Assembly (NCBI GenBank): GCA_963758025.1
Contig: CAVWUA010000008.1
Coordinates: 1-64,000 of the forward strand
Length of the DNA stretch: 64,000 nt
DNA from: CAVWUA01 sp963758025
Lineage (GTDB): Bacteria; Planctomycetota; Planctomycetia; Isosphaerales; Isosphaeraceae
Direction of reading: 5' to 3'
Under the pieces are notes generated by a model. That model was given only the letters and a program-made list of their open reading frames with translations. It was not told the origin of the DNA and made no database searches. Below are positions 26,452-35,895 of this stretch, piece after piece. Position numbers and translations under genes: made by a program. Position 1 is the first letter of the stretch. Each line of letters starts with the position of its first letter.

Positions 26452-27264
26452 TCACCAGGCCGTCCAGCCGCCGTCGATCACGAGATTCTGCCCCGTCATG
26501 AAGCGGCTGGCCTCGCTTGCCAGGAAGACGACCGCCCCCTTAAGTTCGTGCGGACTCCCCATGCGTCCCATCGGGAGCTTCGCGCGGAGACGCTTGACGA
26601 GTTCCTCGGGCGCCCGCGCGCCGGGAAACGGTCCCGGACTGAGGCAGTTGACGCGAACGCCATCCCGCGCCCAGTACGCGGCCAGATGCCTCGTCATCTG
26701 CACGATCCCACCCTTCAACACATGATACGCCACGGGACTGGCCGGACAGATCCCTTCGTAGACATCGGGATAGGAGGCCACCAGCCCGTACATTGAACCG
26801 ATCAAGATGATGCTGGCGTCGGTCCCCCGCGCGACGGCATGATCCCGGAGCATCCTTGCCAGCAGGAAATATCCCGTGGCGTTGGCAAGCTGCCGGTTGA
26901 ACTGATCGGCCGTCACCGTGCGCCAGTCGTCCGCTTGGGCCTCATGGCCGTTGTTGACCAGGATGTCCACCTGTCCGGTAAGCGTCAGTGCTCTCTGGAA
27001 CGCGGCTTCCAGTTCCTCGGGATTCATATGATCCAGCGCGATTCCAAGATGGGACCGCCCCCCCTGCCCCGGCAAGCGCGCGGCGGCCTGTTCCGCGCGG
27101 GCGGCTTCGCGGCTCGTGAGCACGACCACGGCCCCCGCTTCGGCCAGCGCGCGGGCCATCGCCGAACCAAGATGACCGGTCCCCCCCGTGACGAGCGCGA
27201 CCTTGCCTGTCAGGTCGAATAGCTCCGGGATCGTCGGCTCGTGCTCGTGGTCCGCCTGCGTCAT
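26452..27264 (-). CDS. Short-chain dehydrogenase/reductase
   Basis: A 270-residue classical SDR. KVALVTGGTGHLGSAMARAL forms the nucleotide-binding motif, DILVNNGHE the NNAG-like segment, and SPVAYHVLKGGIVQ the catalytic Y-x-x-x-K. The C-terminus FMTGQNLVIDGGWTAW is typical. It lies in a tight run with a Gfo/Idh oxidoreductase upstream. TTG 27279 would overlap that gene by 4 bases; the ATG at 27264 has GAGG at good spacing and is preferred. Likely acts on a keto-sugar acid such as gluconate/ketogluconate; substrate inferred from context only. Confidence 0.86.
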   Translation of the reverse strand: MTQADHEHEPTIPELFDLTGKVALVTGGTGHLGSAMARALAEAGAVVVLTSREAARAEQAAARLPGQGGRSHLGIALDHMNPEELEAAFQRALTLTGQVDILVNNGHEAQADDWRTVTADQFNRQLANATGYFLLARMLRDHAVARGTDASIILIGSMYGLVASYPDVYEGICPASPVAYHVLKGGIVQMTRHLAAYWARDGVRVNCLSPGPFPGARAPEELVKRLRAKLPMGRMGSPHELKGAVVFLASEASRFMTGQNLVIDGGWTAW

Positions 27265-27275
27265 CGGATCGGGCC

Positions 27276-28280
27276 TCAACGGAGATTGCCGGGAACCTGC
27301 CAGCTCTGCGATGCGACACTCGCCAGCGCCGCCAGGTTGACCCGTAGTGTCTGTAAGCCCTCGTCGAGCGAACAGGAGGGCGTGCGGCGGCCCTCGACGG
27401 CATCGAGAAACGCATGGGCCTGCGTGATGAAAATGTCGTCGCGCTGGAGCGGCGCGATCGGCTCGTCATGCCAGTCATCACCGGGATTCCTCATCCAGCG
27501 CCAGCGGTTCTCATGGAACTCACAACGGGCCGCCCCAGCCTCACAGAGCACCGTCAACGTGACCTCGTTGGGCGGCTGGAACTGATTGAGGCAATAGCTG
27601 GCGAGCACATCTCCATGCCTTGCCAGAAGGTGCGCGGTGTCCTCCACTGAGACGCCGTCAAGCACCTGATGCGCCGCGTCGGCCACGAGGCGGTCGATTG
27701 GCCCGACGAGCCACTCGCCCGCGTTGAGCAGGTGGGTCAAGGCGTCCTGAATCGCCCCGCCGCCGCTGGAGCGATCGTTGTAGTAGATCGAACGATACGC
27801 CGGGCGATAGGTCGGGAAGTGCTGACCGGAGACGGCGACCAGCTCGACCGGCCTGCCGAAGCGGCCTTCCCGGATCGCCGCGCGCATCGCCTGAAGGAGC
27901 GGATGGCTGCGATAGACGTAGGCCACGCCAGCCACGACGCCTCTCGTGCGGACCGCCTCCCGCAGACGATCCACTCCGTCCTCGCCCGTGCTCAACGGCT
28001 TCTCGATGAGGACGTTCACGCCCGCTTCGACCAGCCGCGTCGCCAGCGGCACGTGCGACGGCGCGGGGGTGGCCACGACGGCGACCTCGGGAGGGTCCCG
28101 CAAGGCCGCGTCGAGGTCGGCGAAGCGCGACGCCACGCCGTAACGATCCGCGATCGCGCGGCGGCGTTCCGGGTTGATCTCGACCAGTTCCACCACCGCG
28201 CGACCGGTGGCCTGGAAACACCGCAGGTGGCGTTCGCCGATCGACCCCACACCGATGACCAGGACCCGATATCGCCGCAA
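27276..28280 (-). CDS. Gfo/Idh/MocA family oxidoreductase
   Basis: A 334-residue protein. VLVIGVGSIGERHLRCFQAT is the Rossmann motif, with AVVELVEINPERRRAIADRY after it. NVLIEKPLSTGEDGVDRLRE supplies the conserved EKP lysine. The substrate domain has GQHFPTYRPAYRSIYYNDRS and GGGAIQDALTHLLNAGEWLV with the catalytic His. Oxidises or reduces a sugar-like substrate with NAD(P). It overlaps or abuts the following SDR and is 15 bases after the aldolase gene, within one operon. Confidence 0.9.
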   Translation of the reverse strand: MRRYRVLVIGVGSIGERHLRCFQATGRAVVELVEINPERRRAIADRYGVASRFADLDAALRDPPEVAVVATPAPSHVPLATRLVEAGVNVLIEKPLSTGEDGVDRLREAVRTRGVVAGVAYVYRSHPLLQAMRAAIREGRFGRPVELVAVSGQHFPTYRPAYRSIYYNDRSSGGGAIQDALTHLLNAGEWLVGPIDRLVADAAHQVLDGVSVEDTAHLLARHGDVLASYCLNQFQPPNEVTLTVLCEAGAARCEFHENRWRWMRNPGDDWHDEPIAPLQRDDIFITQAHAFLDAVEGRRTPSCSLDEGLQTLRVNLAALASVASQSWQVPGNLR

Positions 28281-28295
28281 CGTCGCGTTCTCCCT

Positions 28296-29087
28296 TTAGA
28301 GGGAACAGTGGAAGGTGAACCCGAGGGGTCCAAAGGAGCGCCGGATCGCCTCCAGGCCGTCGCGCACCATCACGATGTCCGCGCCATGGGCGATGAATGT
28401 TGCTCCCATGTCCAGGAGTTGCCGCGTGCGTTCGGGCGAGGGACTGGGCATCCCCCAGAATTTGCCCGCCCCTTTGGCGGCGGCGGCGATGCGCTGAATC
28501 GCGTCCTTCACAAGCGCGTGGTCGAACTGCCCCGGAACCCCGCTGAGGATCGAAAAATCGGCCGGACCGAGGAACAGGATATCCACGCCCTCCACGGCGG
28601 CAATCTCCTCGACACGATCGAGCGCGGTGGGGTCTTCGATCTGGACCGCCACGAACGTCTGATCGTTCGCCTCACGGATGTAGCGGTCAACGGGCATCGA
28701 GCAGTATGGCATGTCCGGGTTTCCGCCGTCGAACCCGCGACGGCCCAGGGGGGCGAATTTCGACCAGGTGACCACCTCGCGCGCCTCGTCGGCGTCATCG
28801 CAGCGCGGGTAGAGGATGCCGTGGGCTCCGGCTTCGAGCATCCGCCCGAGCCGCATGAACTCCCCCTTCGCCGGACGGGCCAGGATGTCGGTCGTGCCCA
28901 CACGTGCGGCCCGCATCCGCTCCGCGGCCGTCTCGACGCTCGACGTATGATGCTCCAGATCCATCCAGATTCCGTCGAAGCCCATCAAACTGACGAGTTC
29001 GTAAAGAGACGCATCCAGCAGGTGGAGCGAGGTCACGAGCACCGGCTCACCTCGCCTCAATTTCGCCTTGATCGTGCTCGGTCGCAT
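28296..29087 (-). CDS. HpcH/HpaI aldolase family protein
   Basis: A 263-residue TIM-barrel protein starting MRPSTIKAKLRRGEPV. Class II pyruvate-aldolase motifs are in order: DGIWMDLEHHTSSVETAAE (catalytic His region), ILARPAKGEF (Arg), EAGAHGILYPRCDDADEAR, VAVQIEDPTALDRVEEI (metal Glu) and DILFLGPADFSILSG (metal Asp). It cleaves or forms C-C bonds of 2-keto-3-deoxy acids with pyruvate as one product. AAGGA lies upstream of ATG 29087; the open frame continues upstream but is unlike the family. In this operon it could complete breakdown of a deoxy-keto sugar acid. Confidence 0.9.
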   Translation of the reverse strand: MRPSTIKAKLRRGEPVLVTSLHLLDASLYELVSLMGFDGIWMDLEHHTSSVETAAERMRAARVGTTDILARPAKGEFMRLGRMLEAGAHGILYPRCDDADEAREVVTWSKFAPLGRRGFDGGNPDMPYCSMPVDRYIREANDQTFVAVQIEDPTALDRVEEIAAVEGVDILFLGPADFSILSGVPGQFDHALVKDAIQRIAAAAKGAGKFWGMPSPSPERTRQLLDMGATFIAHGADIVMVRDGLEAIRRSFGPLGFTFHCSL

Positions 29088-29169
29088 GAAAGATCCTTCA
29101 AAAGCGTGCGGGGCAAGGGGCATCTTGATCCGCCCCAGGGTACCGCAACGGACGTCGCCTGGCGAGCGT

Positions 29170-30099
29170 TCAGAAGGCACGATCTCGGCCCAAGGCGGGC
29201 GGGGTCCGATCCGTCTCCAGCACGACCGCCACGCTCTCCCCGGCCGAGACCGGCGCGAACGCGCGGAGCACGAGCACCACCCCGGGCCGGTCGGACCGGA
29301 CGGGTTCAATCGTCCGGCCAAGAACGTCGGAGACCGTACCGAGAATCTCCCCCTTCCGCAACGGCTGGCCGAGCGTCACGCTCGTCTCGAAAAAGCCGGC
29401 GATCGGGGCGGGGTGCTGGATCTGCATATGGCCGGATTCCGGCCGGGCGTCCTCGACGATGAGCGGCTCGACCTCCGGCGGCTCCAACTCCCCGTCGATT
29501 ACCCCGAGGTCCACCAGCACGTTCCGGCACCCCCGGACCAGGGCCGACACACCGCGCGGGTCGCAGCCGGCGCCCCCGAGATACTCGGCATAGATCGCCG
29601 GAACCTTCGCGTCGCGCGCCACGGAGAGAGAGCGGCCCTCCAGGTAAGGGTCCGTGCCCCAGACGACCGGCAATCCAAAGAGCCAAGCCATGCGGCGCTG
29701 ACGCTCCCGTACCGAGGCGTCGGGATGCAACATGTACCCGGCCAGCGGATAGACCTGCAAACGAAGGCCCCCCGTATGAAGGTCGAGATAAACGTCGGCG
29801 GAGCGGATCTGTTCCGAGAGCGCAAAGGCCAACCGTTCCGTGACCGTCCCGTCCGGCCGCCCCGGACAGGTGCGCGCGAGATCCCGGCCATCGGGGCCGG
29901 TACGATGCCCCAGACGGAACGCCGCCTCGTTCACGACCGGGATCAACGTCACCCGTCCCCGCACCTCACGACGATCGAGCCACCGTGCGAGGCGCCGGAG
30001 CGCGGCCATCGGCTCGAACTCGTCGCCATGCACCCCGCCGGTGATCAGCACGTGGGGACCGTCGCGGCGCCCTGAGCGTTTCCACGTCGCCAGCGTCAT
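29170..30099 (-). CDS. Succinylglutamate desuccinylase/aspartoacylase family deacylase
   Basis: A 309-residue zinc carboxypeptidase-fold protein. VLITGGVHGDEFEPMAALRR carries the His and Glu zinc ligands and DVYLDLHTGGLRLQVYP the third His. NEAAFRLGHRTGPDGRDLAR contains the substrate-binding Asn/Arg. The C-terminal beta domain (APIAGFFETSVTLGQPLRKG, then GEILGTVSDVLG) is usual for AstE/AspA-like proteins. It removes an acyl group from an amino or amido substrate; the specific substrate is unknown. It lies between the aldolase and the sialidase-like gene. Confidence 0.85.
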   Translation of the reverse strand: MTLATWKRSGRRDGPHVLITGGVHGDEFEPMAALRRLARWLDRREVRGRVTLIPVVNEAAFRLGHRTGPDGRDLARTCPGRPDGTVTERLAFALSEQIRSADVYLDLHTGGLRLQVYPLAGYMLHPDASVRERQRRMAWLFGLPVVWGTDPYLEGRSLSVARDAKVPAIYAEYLGGAGCDPRGVSALVRGCRNVLVDLGVIDGELEPPEVEPLIVEDARPESGHMQIQHPAPIAGFFETSVTLGQPLRKGEILGTVSDVLGRTIEPVRSDRPGVVLVLRAFAPVSAGESVAVVLETDRTPPALGRDRAF

Positions 30100-30124
30100 C
30101 GGGGGCTCTCCACAACGCCGGCGC

Positions 30125-32058
30125 TCAGCGGGGATTGTCCTTGCGGGTCAGCCATGCGATCGGCAACGAGCGGAACCGCGACGAGATCCGGCCCGACGCC
30201 TCGTCGCGCACGTAGTACGTCAGGAGCACCCGGCCCTCGTGGAACGTGATGCTCGTGTACGCATACGTCTTCTGGGGATCTGTCTCGATGTCGCGTCGGA
30301 ATGACCAGCTCCGACCCTCATCCGTCGAGACGGCGGCCGTCATCGGGGTCCGTCGGCCGCCGTGCCCCTCCCCTTCTCGGAAGGTGTCGTTCCAGATCAA
30401 CAGCAGATCGCCCGTGGAAGGAATCCGCCGCAAGGTGGCCGGCGCCTCGGGCGCACGAACGCCCCACGACCTCCCTTCGCTCCACGTATCGCCGCCGTCG
30501 TTCGACTCGCTGACGGCAATGTGCCCGAGTTGCGTGCGGAAGTGCATCAGGAGCGCACCATCTTGCCGTTCGAGCACCTCGGGTTCCATCGCCCCCCGAC
30601 TCGGGTAGGAAACTTCATCTTCGCTGCGCGTCCAGGTCTGCCCGCCATCGTCCGAGAAGTAGCATGCGGAGACGAACCGGCCTCCTTTCTGGACGTCGTC
30701 CGTCGAGGCTACCGGCACGACGATCCGCCCCGTCGAGAGTACGGTGACGCGGTCGTTATTCAGCACGTGATAACCCGGGTCATCGGTCACACAGATCGGC
30801 TCGCCGAACGTCGCCCCTTCATCCGTCGAGATCCGCAGATAGGCCCGCAGGTCGCTTGGCGAGTTCTTCACGAGGTAGAACAGGCCAATCGGCCCCGAAA
30901 ACGGAGTATCCGGCTTGAGTCGGCGAAGCGTCGCGGACATGACGTTCTGCCGTCCCACATTTTCCTGAAGCACCCTCGGCGAGGACCAGCTCCGGCCGCC
31001 GTCGAACGAGGCGACGGCGATGATTCGTGCCCGGGCAAAGTCGGACCCGCCGCCTTGAAATTCTGTCGTCGCATAGAGGAGACTTCCATCGCGGCGGACG
31101 AGAACGGACCCCTCGCTGTAGCGCGGGTTCTCGTCGTTGGCGACGAAGACGTCGCGGATGATGATTTCATCCTCCTCGGGAGGCGCGGGCCGGGACAGCT
31201 CCAGAAGGGCCTCGGCCGCGCGGATTCGCACGTCGCGTATCGGGTCATCCAGCAAGGCGATGAGCGGCTCCTTCGCCTCCAACGCCCTTGCCTCCGGGGC
31301 GAACTCCGCCGCGTACACCCGCACGGCCGAATCGGCATGGCTCAGGTTGTCGATCAACGCTTTGGTGCCTTCGGCGTCGCCGAGCGCGGCCAGGGCGTGC
31401 TGAAAGTATGCCTTCGTGAGCGGATCATCGAACTGATCGACGCCATCCCGCAAGGCGGCCAGGTCGGACTGATCCCCCGTCCTTGCCAGAATCCAGGCCG
31501 CGATCCGCGCGGTCTCGCCCTCCTCGTCGCGGACGAACGTTCGCAGGAGTTCCAGCGCCTCACGATGGCCCCACCGCGTCAGGGCGGCCGCCGCCATCAT
31601 CGCCAGCTTCGGTTGATCGGCCTGCTTCAGCGCCTGCCGGAGCAAGGCCCCGTCGCCGATCTGCCGGACCTTGAACAGACTCTCGCACGCGTGAACATGT
31701 CCATGCGGATCGGGACTGGCCAGAACGTCGGTCAAGACCCGCACGCGCGCAGGTCCCCCGCGCGCACCAGTTCCCGCGCCAGGCCGCAACGATGCTGGTC
31801 GTCGTTTTCCTCCGAGAGCTTCGGTTCGAGCGCGCGCTGAACCTCGTCGCCGAACCCGCTCCGCGAGAGCCCCTCGGCGGCATGCATCGCGGGCCAGAAC
31901 TCGTCGGACCGCAGCCCCTCACGCAGAACGGCCAGGCAACGGGTCTGGGTCGCCTCGTCGAGATCCAGCCTGGACGCCGGATCATCGGCGAGGGACCGAC
32001 CCCCGAGGAGGCCGATCCAGCTTCCGAGGATCACGACCCGTAGCCAGCAACCGTTCAT
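30125..32058 (-). CDS. Exported HEAT-repeat/sialidase-like (BNR) protein, frameshifted
   Basis: The frame from 32058 opens with a signal peptide (MNGCWLRVVILGSWIGLLGG). After a base change near 31745 it continues in the main frame to 30125. Residues 30-270 form HEAT-like repeats (ARIAAWILARTGDQSDLAAL, IRDVRIRAAEALLELS). From about residue 290 a six-bladed sialidase-type propeller follows, with repeated Asp-box-like sequences: SFDGGRSWSSPRVLQ, STDEGATFGEPICVT, SDDGGQTWTRSEDEV and SNDGGDTWSEGRSWG. Related proteins hydrolyse terminal sialic acids or other sugars or merely bind them. The catalytic residues cannot be assigned confidently by eye. Probably exported and working with the symporter downstream. 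Confidence 0.72.
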
Positions 32059-32076
32059 GCGTTTATCCTTTCAGAT

Positions 32077-33222
32077 TCATTGCGCGATCCGGATTTCATG
32101 ATTCGAGAGGGTCTCGAAGCCGTCCGCGGTGATCCGGTAATTCCGCTCGAACCGCATGCCGCCGATCCCATCGACGTAGAGGCCCGGCTCGATGGCGACG
32201 ACATCGCCGATCTGGAGGGTCTCGTTGCTGCCGGGGACGAAGTACGGCGGCTCGGGGTGGCCGAGGCCCAGGCCGTGGCCCGAATGGGAGCCGAAGTCCC
32301 CCTCGCGGCCGATTGTCGCGAAATGGGCACGCACGGCCTCGTCCACGTCTCGGCAGCGCGCGCCTGGTTTGAGGATGGACTCCCCCGCGCGGAGGGCCGC
32401 GACGCAGGCCTCGAACAGCTCGACCTGGGCAGGGGTCGGTCCGTCGCCGACGGCGAACGTGTTGGTGAAGTCGCCCCGGTAGCCGGAGACGACGACCGAG
32501 AAATCGAGCAGGAGCAGGTCGCCCCGCTCGATCCTCCGCGAGGTCGGCGGGCCGCCTCGGTCGTGGACGCAGCGGGGGCCGGAGGCGAAGTCGCCATAGA
32601 CGATCACCTGCTCGCCCAGTTCCGTCATCGCCGCGTTCTGGACGATCAGATACGCCTCGAGCTCGGTCATGCCCGGTTCGACCAGTTTCATCGCCGCCGC
32701 GTGCGCCGTCTCACCGGCACGCATCGACCGGCGCAGGGTTTTCAGCTCATCGGGGTCTTTTGAGCGTCGCAACGGGCGAATGGTGGGGCCGATGTCCACG
32801 ATCTCGACGCCGGAACGCGCCGCCCGCAGACCTTCGACCACGCCCGAGGGAACCCCGGCCAGCTCGACGCCGATGCGCTTGCCCGGCACCTTGGAGAGCT
32901 GGTCGAGCGCGGATTCGACGAGCATCCCCTGGCGATAGGCGGCCGGCGTCTTGGCCTCATACCAGACCGGCGCGACGACCTCATCGGCGAACGCTTGATC
33001 GAGGTACGGCTTGAGCAGGTTATCCCCCACGAGCGTCGCCTTCTTCGGCTCCAGCAGGAGCAAGGCGCCGGATTCGACCGTGCGGAAGACGAACGGCGAG
33101 CGGACGTACCCGGCGAAGTAGATCAGGTGCGCCGGATCACCCACGATCAGAAGGTCGCACGGTTGGGACAAGGCCCCCCAGAGCCGCTCACGACGCGCGG
33201 CGCACCCCTCGGCAGTCAGCAT
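32077..33222 (-). CDS. M24 family metallopeptidase (Xaa-Pro dipeptidase-like)
   Basis: A 381-residue protein with a creatinase N-terminal domain (LIVGDPAHLIYFAGYVRSPF) and a pita-bread C-terminal domain. The five metal ligands can be placed: Asp in DLLLLDFSVV, Asp in YRGDFTNTFAVGDG, His in FGSHSGHGLGLGHPEPP, Glu in AIEPGLYVDG and Glu in GGMRFERNYRI. It hydrolyses Xaa-Pro peptides or, in some relatives, creatine-like amides. The start at 33222 is MLTAEGCAARRERLWGAL. It begins the tight gene run that ends with the symporter (18 bases to the next gene). Confidence 0.92.
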   Translation of the reverse strand: MLTAEGCAARRERLWGALSQPCDLLIVGDPAHLIYFAGYVRSPFVFRTVESGALLLLEPKKATLVGDNLLKPYLDQAFADEVVAPVWYEAKTPAAYRQGMLVESALDQLSKVPGKRIGVELAGVPSGVVEGLRAARSGVEIVDIGPTIRPLRRSKDPDELKTLRRSMRAGETAHAAAMKLVEPGMTELEAYLIVQNAAMTELGEQVIVYGDFASGPRCVHDRGGPPTSRRIERGDLLLLDFSVVVSGYRGDFTNTFAVGDGPTPAQVELFEACVAALRAGESILKPGARCRDVDEAVRAHFATIGREGDFGSHSGHGLGLGHPEPPYFVPGSNETLQIGDVVAIEPGLYVDGIGGMRFERNYRITADGFETLSNHEIRIAQ

Positions 33223-33431
33223 CGGTTCCGATCTCCGTCGGCGTCTTGTACCGCGTCCAGCAGGGTTCTTGAGGCGATGGCCGAGTTTTGAGAACGTGAA
33301 TTCCGCGGATTAGCCAACGTTCCATGAACCATGCTGGCCCCAATCAAGTTCAAGGCCATATCACATTCAGCGTCGGACGGCCGCGATGCTCCGCACCGGG
33401 AGTTCGCGGCCATCCGCCGTCTCTTCGACAC

Positions 33432-34514
33432 TCAGCGCTGCACGCGTGCCGTGCCGCCCGTGGCGACGGCCTCGACCTCCGGCAACCGGGCCATGGTGAC
33501 ATCGCCGGGGAACGTGGTCAGAAGCGCACCGTGCGCCCAGCCAAGGCGGAGGGCCTCCTCGGGGGGCCTACCGTTGAGCAGGCCGTAGATGAGCCCCCCG
33601 GCGAAGCCGTCGCCGCCGCCGATACGGTCGATCACGTCGAGCTGACACGTGGGGCTGGCATAATGCTCGCCGTTGAGCCAGAGGACGGCCGCCCAGTCGT
33701 GGCGATTGGTCGATCGCACCTCGCGCAAGGTGGTCGCCACCATCTTGATGTTGGGGAACTGCTCGACCACGCGCTCGATCAGTGCGAAGAAGGTTTCGGG
33801 ATCGAGCTTCGACTTCTTCGCGACGTCCGGCCCGGCGATCCCCAGGCCCTTCTGGAGGTCTTCCTCGTTGCCGATCAAGACGTCCAGATTGCCGGCTATC
33901 CGCCGCATCACCTGCTGGCCGCGTTCGGCACCGCCGACCGAGGCCCACAGCTTCGCCCGGTAGTTGAGGTCGAACGAGGTGATCGCGCCGGAGGCTTTTG
34001 CCGCCTGCATCCCCTCGATGATCAGGTCGGAAGTGGTCTCGGAGAGCGCGGCGAAGATGCCGCCGGAGTGGAACCAGCGGACCCCCCGACCGAAGATCGA
34101 CGCCCAGTCGAAGTCGCCCGGCTTGAGCAAGGCCCCGGCCTCGTTCGACCGGTTGTAGAAGACGACCGGAGCGCGCACGCCATACCCGCGGTCGCTGTAC
34201 ACGGTGGCGATGTTCGGACCGCGCACGCCGTCGTGCTCGAACCACTTGTAGAACGGCGTGACGCCGGTCTCGCGGACGCGCGCCTGCACGAGTTCGCCGA
34301 TCGGATAATCGACCATCGCCGTCGCGATGCCGGTCCGCAAGCCGAAGCAATCCGAGAGCCCCGCGGCGACGTTGTACTCGCCGCCGGAGACGTGGACGTC
34401 GAAGCTGCGCGCCTTACGGAAGGGGATCACGCCGGGATCGAGGCGATGAATGAGCGCTCCGAGGGAGAGAAAATCCAGCTCGCACGGATCTTGACGGATA
34501 TTCAGACTACTCAT
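33432..34514 (-). CDS. kdgK: PfkB family sugar kinase, 2-keto-3-deoxygluconate kinase-like
   Basis: A 360-residue ribokinase-fold protein. DFLSLGALIHRLDPGVIPF opens the domain and FDVHVSGGEYNVAAGLSDCF is the first PfkB signature. RSNEAGALLKPGDFDW and ITSFDLNYRAKLW are the KDG-kinase-like substrate segment. The C-terminal VIDRIGGGDGFAGGLIYGLL holds the catalytic Asp and anion hole. ATG 34514 follows GGGAG. It phosphorylates a sugar acid, most likely 2-keto-3-deoxygluconate, since a glucose-dehydrogenase-like gene lies 61 bases upstream. Confidence 0.8.
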   Translation of the reverse strand: MSSLNIRQDPCELDFLSLGALIHRLDPGVIPFRKARSFDVHVSGGEYNVAAGLSDCFGLRTGIATAMVDYPIGELVQARVRETGVTPFYKWFEHDGVRGPNIATVYSDRGYGVRAPVVFYNRSNEAGALLKPGDFDWASIFGRGVRWFHSGGIFAALSETTSDLIIEGMQAAKASGAITSFDLNYRAKLWASVGGAERGQQVMRRIAGNLDVLIGNEEDLQKGLGIAGPDVAKKSKLDPETFFALIERVVEQFPNIKMVATTLREVRSTNRHDWAAVLWLNGEHYASPTCQLDVIDRIGGGDGFAGGLIYGLLNGRPPEEALRLGWAHGALLTTFPGDVTMARLPEVEAVATGGTARVQR

Positions 34515-34575
34515 GGAAACTCCCAATGGCCCTCTTCACAAAAGAGGTCTGCTCAAAAAAGGTGACGGGGACCCG

Positions 34576-35700
34576 TCAGGATTCCGAGACGTTGACGAAA
34601 ACCTTCAGCGCCGACTTGTCTTCCAGCGAGTCCATCATTTCCTGATAGCGATCCAGGCCATCCACGGGGTTCGTGAGGATCTTTTCGGTGGCGCCGGGAT
34701 ACGTCAGTTCCCCGTGAGAGAGGGCCTGGAGACCCAGCTCGAAGTGATGGCGATTGCCGTTGACGCTGGCCACCAGTAGCTTGTTGCCCAGCACCCATTC
34801 GAGGTTGATCTTGGCGGCGTCGAGGGTGACGTCCTTCTTGCCCCCGGTGATGCTCGTCCAGATCAGCGCGCCGTTGTGGGCCAGGACCTCCATCGCGCGG
34901 AAGCAGACCTCGGCGTTGCCGGTCGCCTCAAAGATGAGGTCCGGCTTGCCGACCTCTCGGGCGAGCTGGGCCAGCGACGTCTCCTTGCTGCTGACGTAGG
35001 TCGCGTCGTACGCCTTGACGATCTCAGACTTGCGATGCGGCCCCGGCCGGGTGGCCATGGTGTACACCTCTAGCCCCTTGAGCCGGAGCATCAACGTGGC
35101 GAGCAGCCCGATCTGCCCGGCCCCCAGGACGAACGCCCGGCGGGGACGCCAGACCTGGAGCCTCTGCTGCGCGAGGTACGCCTGCTCGATCGCCTTCGCG
35201 CAGACGCTCACCGGTTCGGCCAGGACGCCGAGGTGCTTCAGGTTCTGCGGCACCTTCACCATGTACTCCGCGTCATCGACGAAGTATTCGGTCAGGTAGC
35301 CGTGGCAGAGGTTGATGCCCCGCTCGTAGTACTCTTCCTCACTGGTGATGTCGTTCCGGCCGATTATGTCGAACAGCGAGCCGCCGGGGCGCCGGACCGT
35401 GCAGGAGACGTAGTCACCGGGCTTGACCTCGGTGACGTTCTCACCCACCTCGACCACCTGGCCGAAGCTCTCGTGGCCGATGACCAGATGCTCGCCACCT
35501 GGAGGAGCGTTGCCGTAGAGGGCCTCGTTGATTTCGCGGTCCGTGGCATCAACGCCGACCTGGAGCACCTTCACCAGGACGGCGCGGCCTTCCGGAATAC
35601 GGCAGACGTGCGGATGCGGCTGGTCCGTCAGCTTCGGAACGGGTATCTCGCGCAGATGGACACTATTCGGTTTGCCTGGGAGGACGGCAACAGCTTTCAT
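34576..35700 (-). CDS. gdh: Zinc-dependent glucose 1-dehydrogenase-like oxidoreductase
   Basis: A 374-residue medium-chain dehydrogenase. MKAVAVLPGKPNSVHLREIP starts the catalytic domain. VLQVGVDATDREINEALYG, HLVIGHESFGQVVEVG and YVSCTVRRPGGSLFD match the glucose-dehydrogenase branch (GHE zinc ligands, TVRRP). GINLCHGYLTEYFVDDAEYM follows, then the NAD(P) site RAFVLGAGQIGLLATLMLRL. It would oxidise glucose or a related aldose to the lactone. With the adjacent KDG-kinase-like and epimerase genes it suggests a non-phosphorylated or semi-phosphorylative Entner-Doudoroff type route. The start at 35700 is the ATG after GAGG. Confidence 0.82.
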   Translation of the reverse strand: MKAVAVLPGKPNSVHLREIPVPKLTDQPHPHVCRIPEGRAVLVKVLQVGVDATDREINEALYGNAPPGGEHLVIGHESFGQVVEVGENVTEVKPGDYVSCTVRRPGGSLFDIIGRNDITSEEEYYERGINLCHGYLTEYFVDDAEYMVKVPQNLKHLGVLAEPVSVCAKAIEQAYLAQQRLQVWRPRRAFVLGAGQIGLLATLMLRLKGLEVYTMATRPGPHRKSEIVKAYDATYVSSKETSLAQLAREVGKPDLIFEATGNAEVCFRAMEVLAHNGALIWTSITGGKKDVTLDAAKINLEWVLGNKLLVASVNGNRHHFELGLQALSHGELTYPGATEKILTNPVDGLDRYQEMMDSLEDKSALKVFVNVSES

Positions 35701-35895
35701 CAGAATATCGCCTCGGCAAGGAGAGACGTGAAACCTTCGAGACATCCGCGATTGGGGAGGCCAATGGACCCAAGATTATATCGAGGCCCCTTTCCGCTGA
35801 CCACGTCTTCGCGGATAAATGAGAAGATCCCCGCTCCAACTGCGCGTTGACATCCTCAAGAAAGGTCTTCAGGCGAGCGACGACCGCTCCACCCG

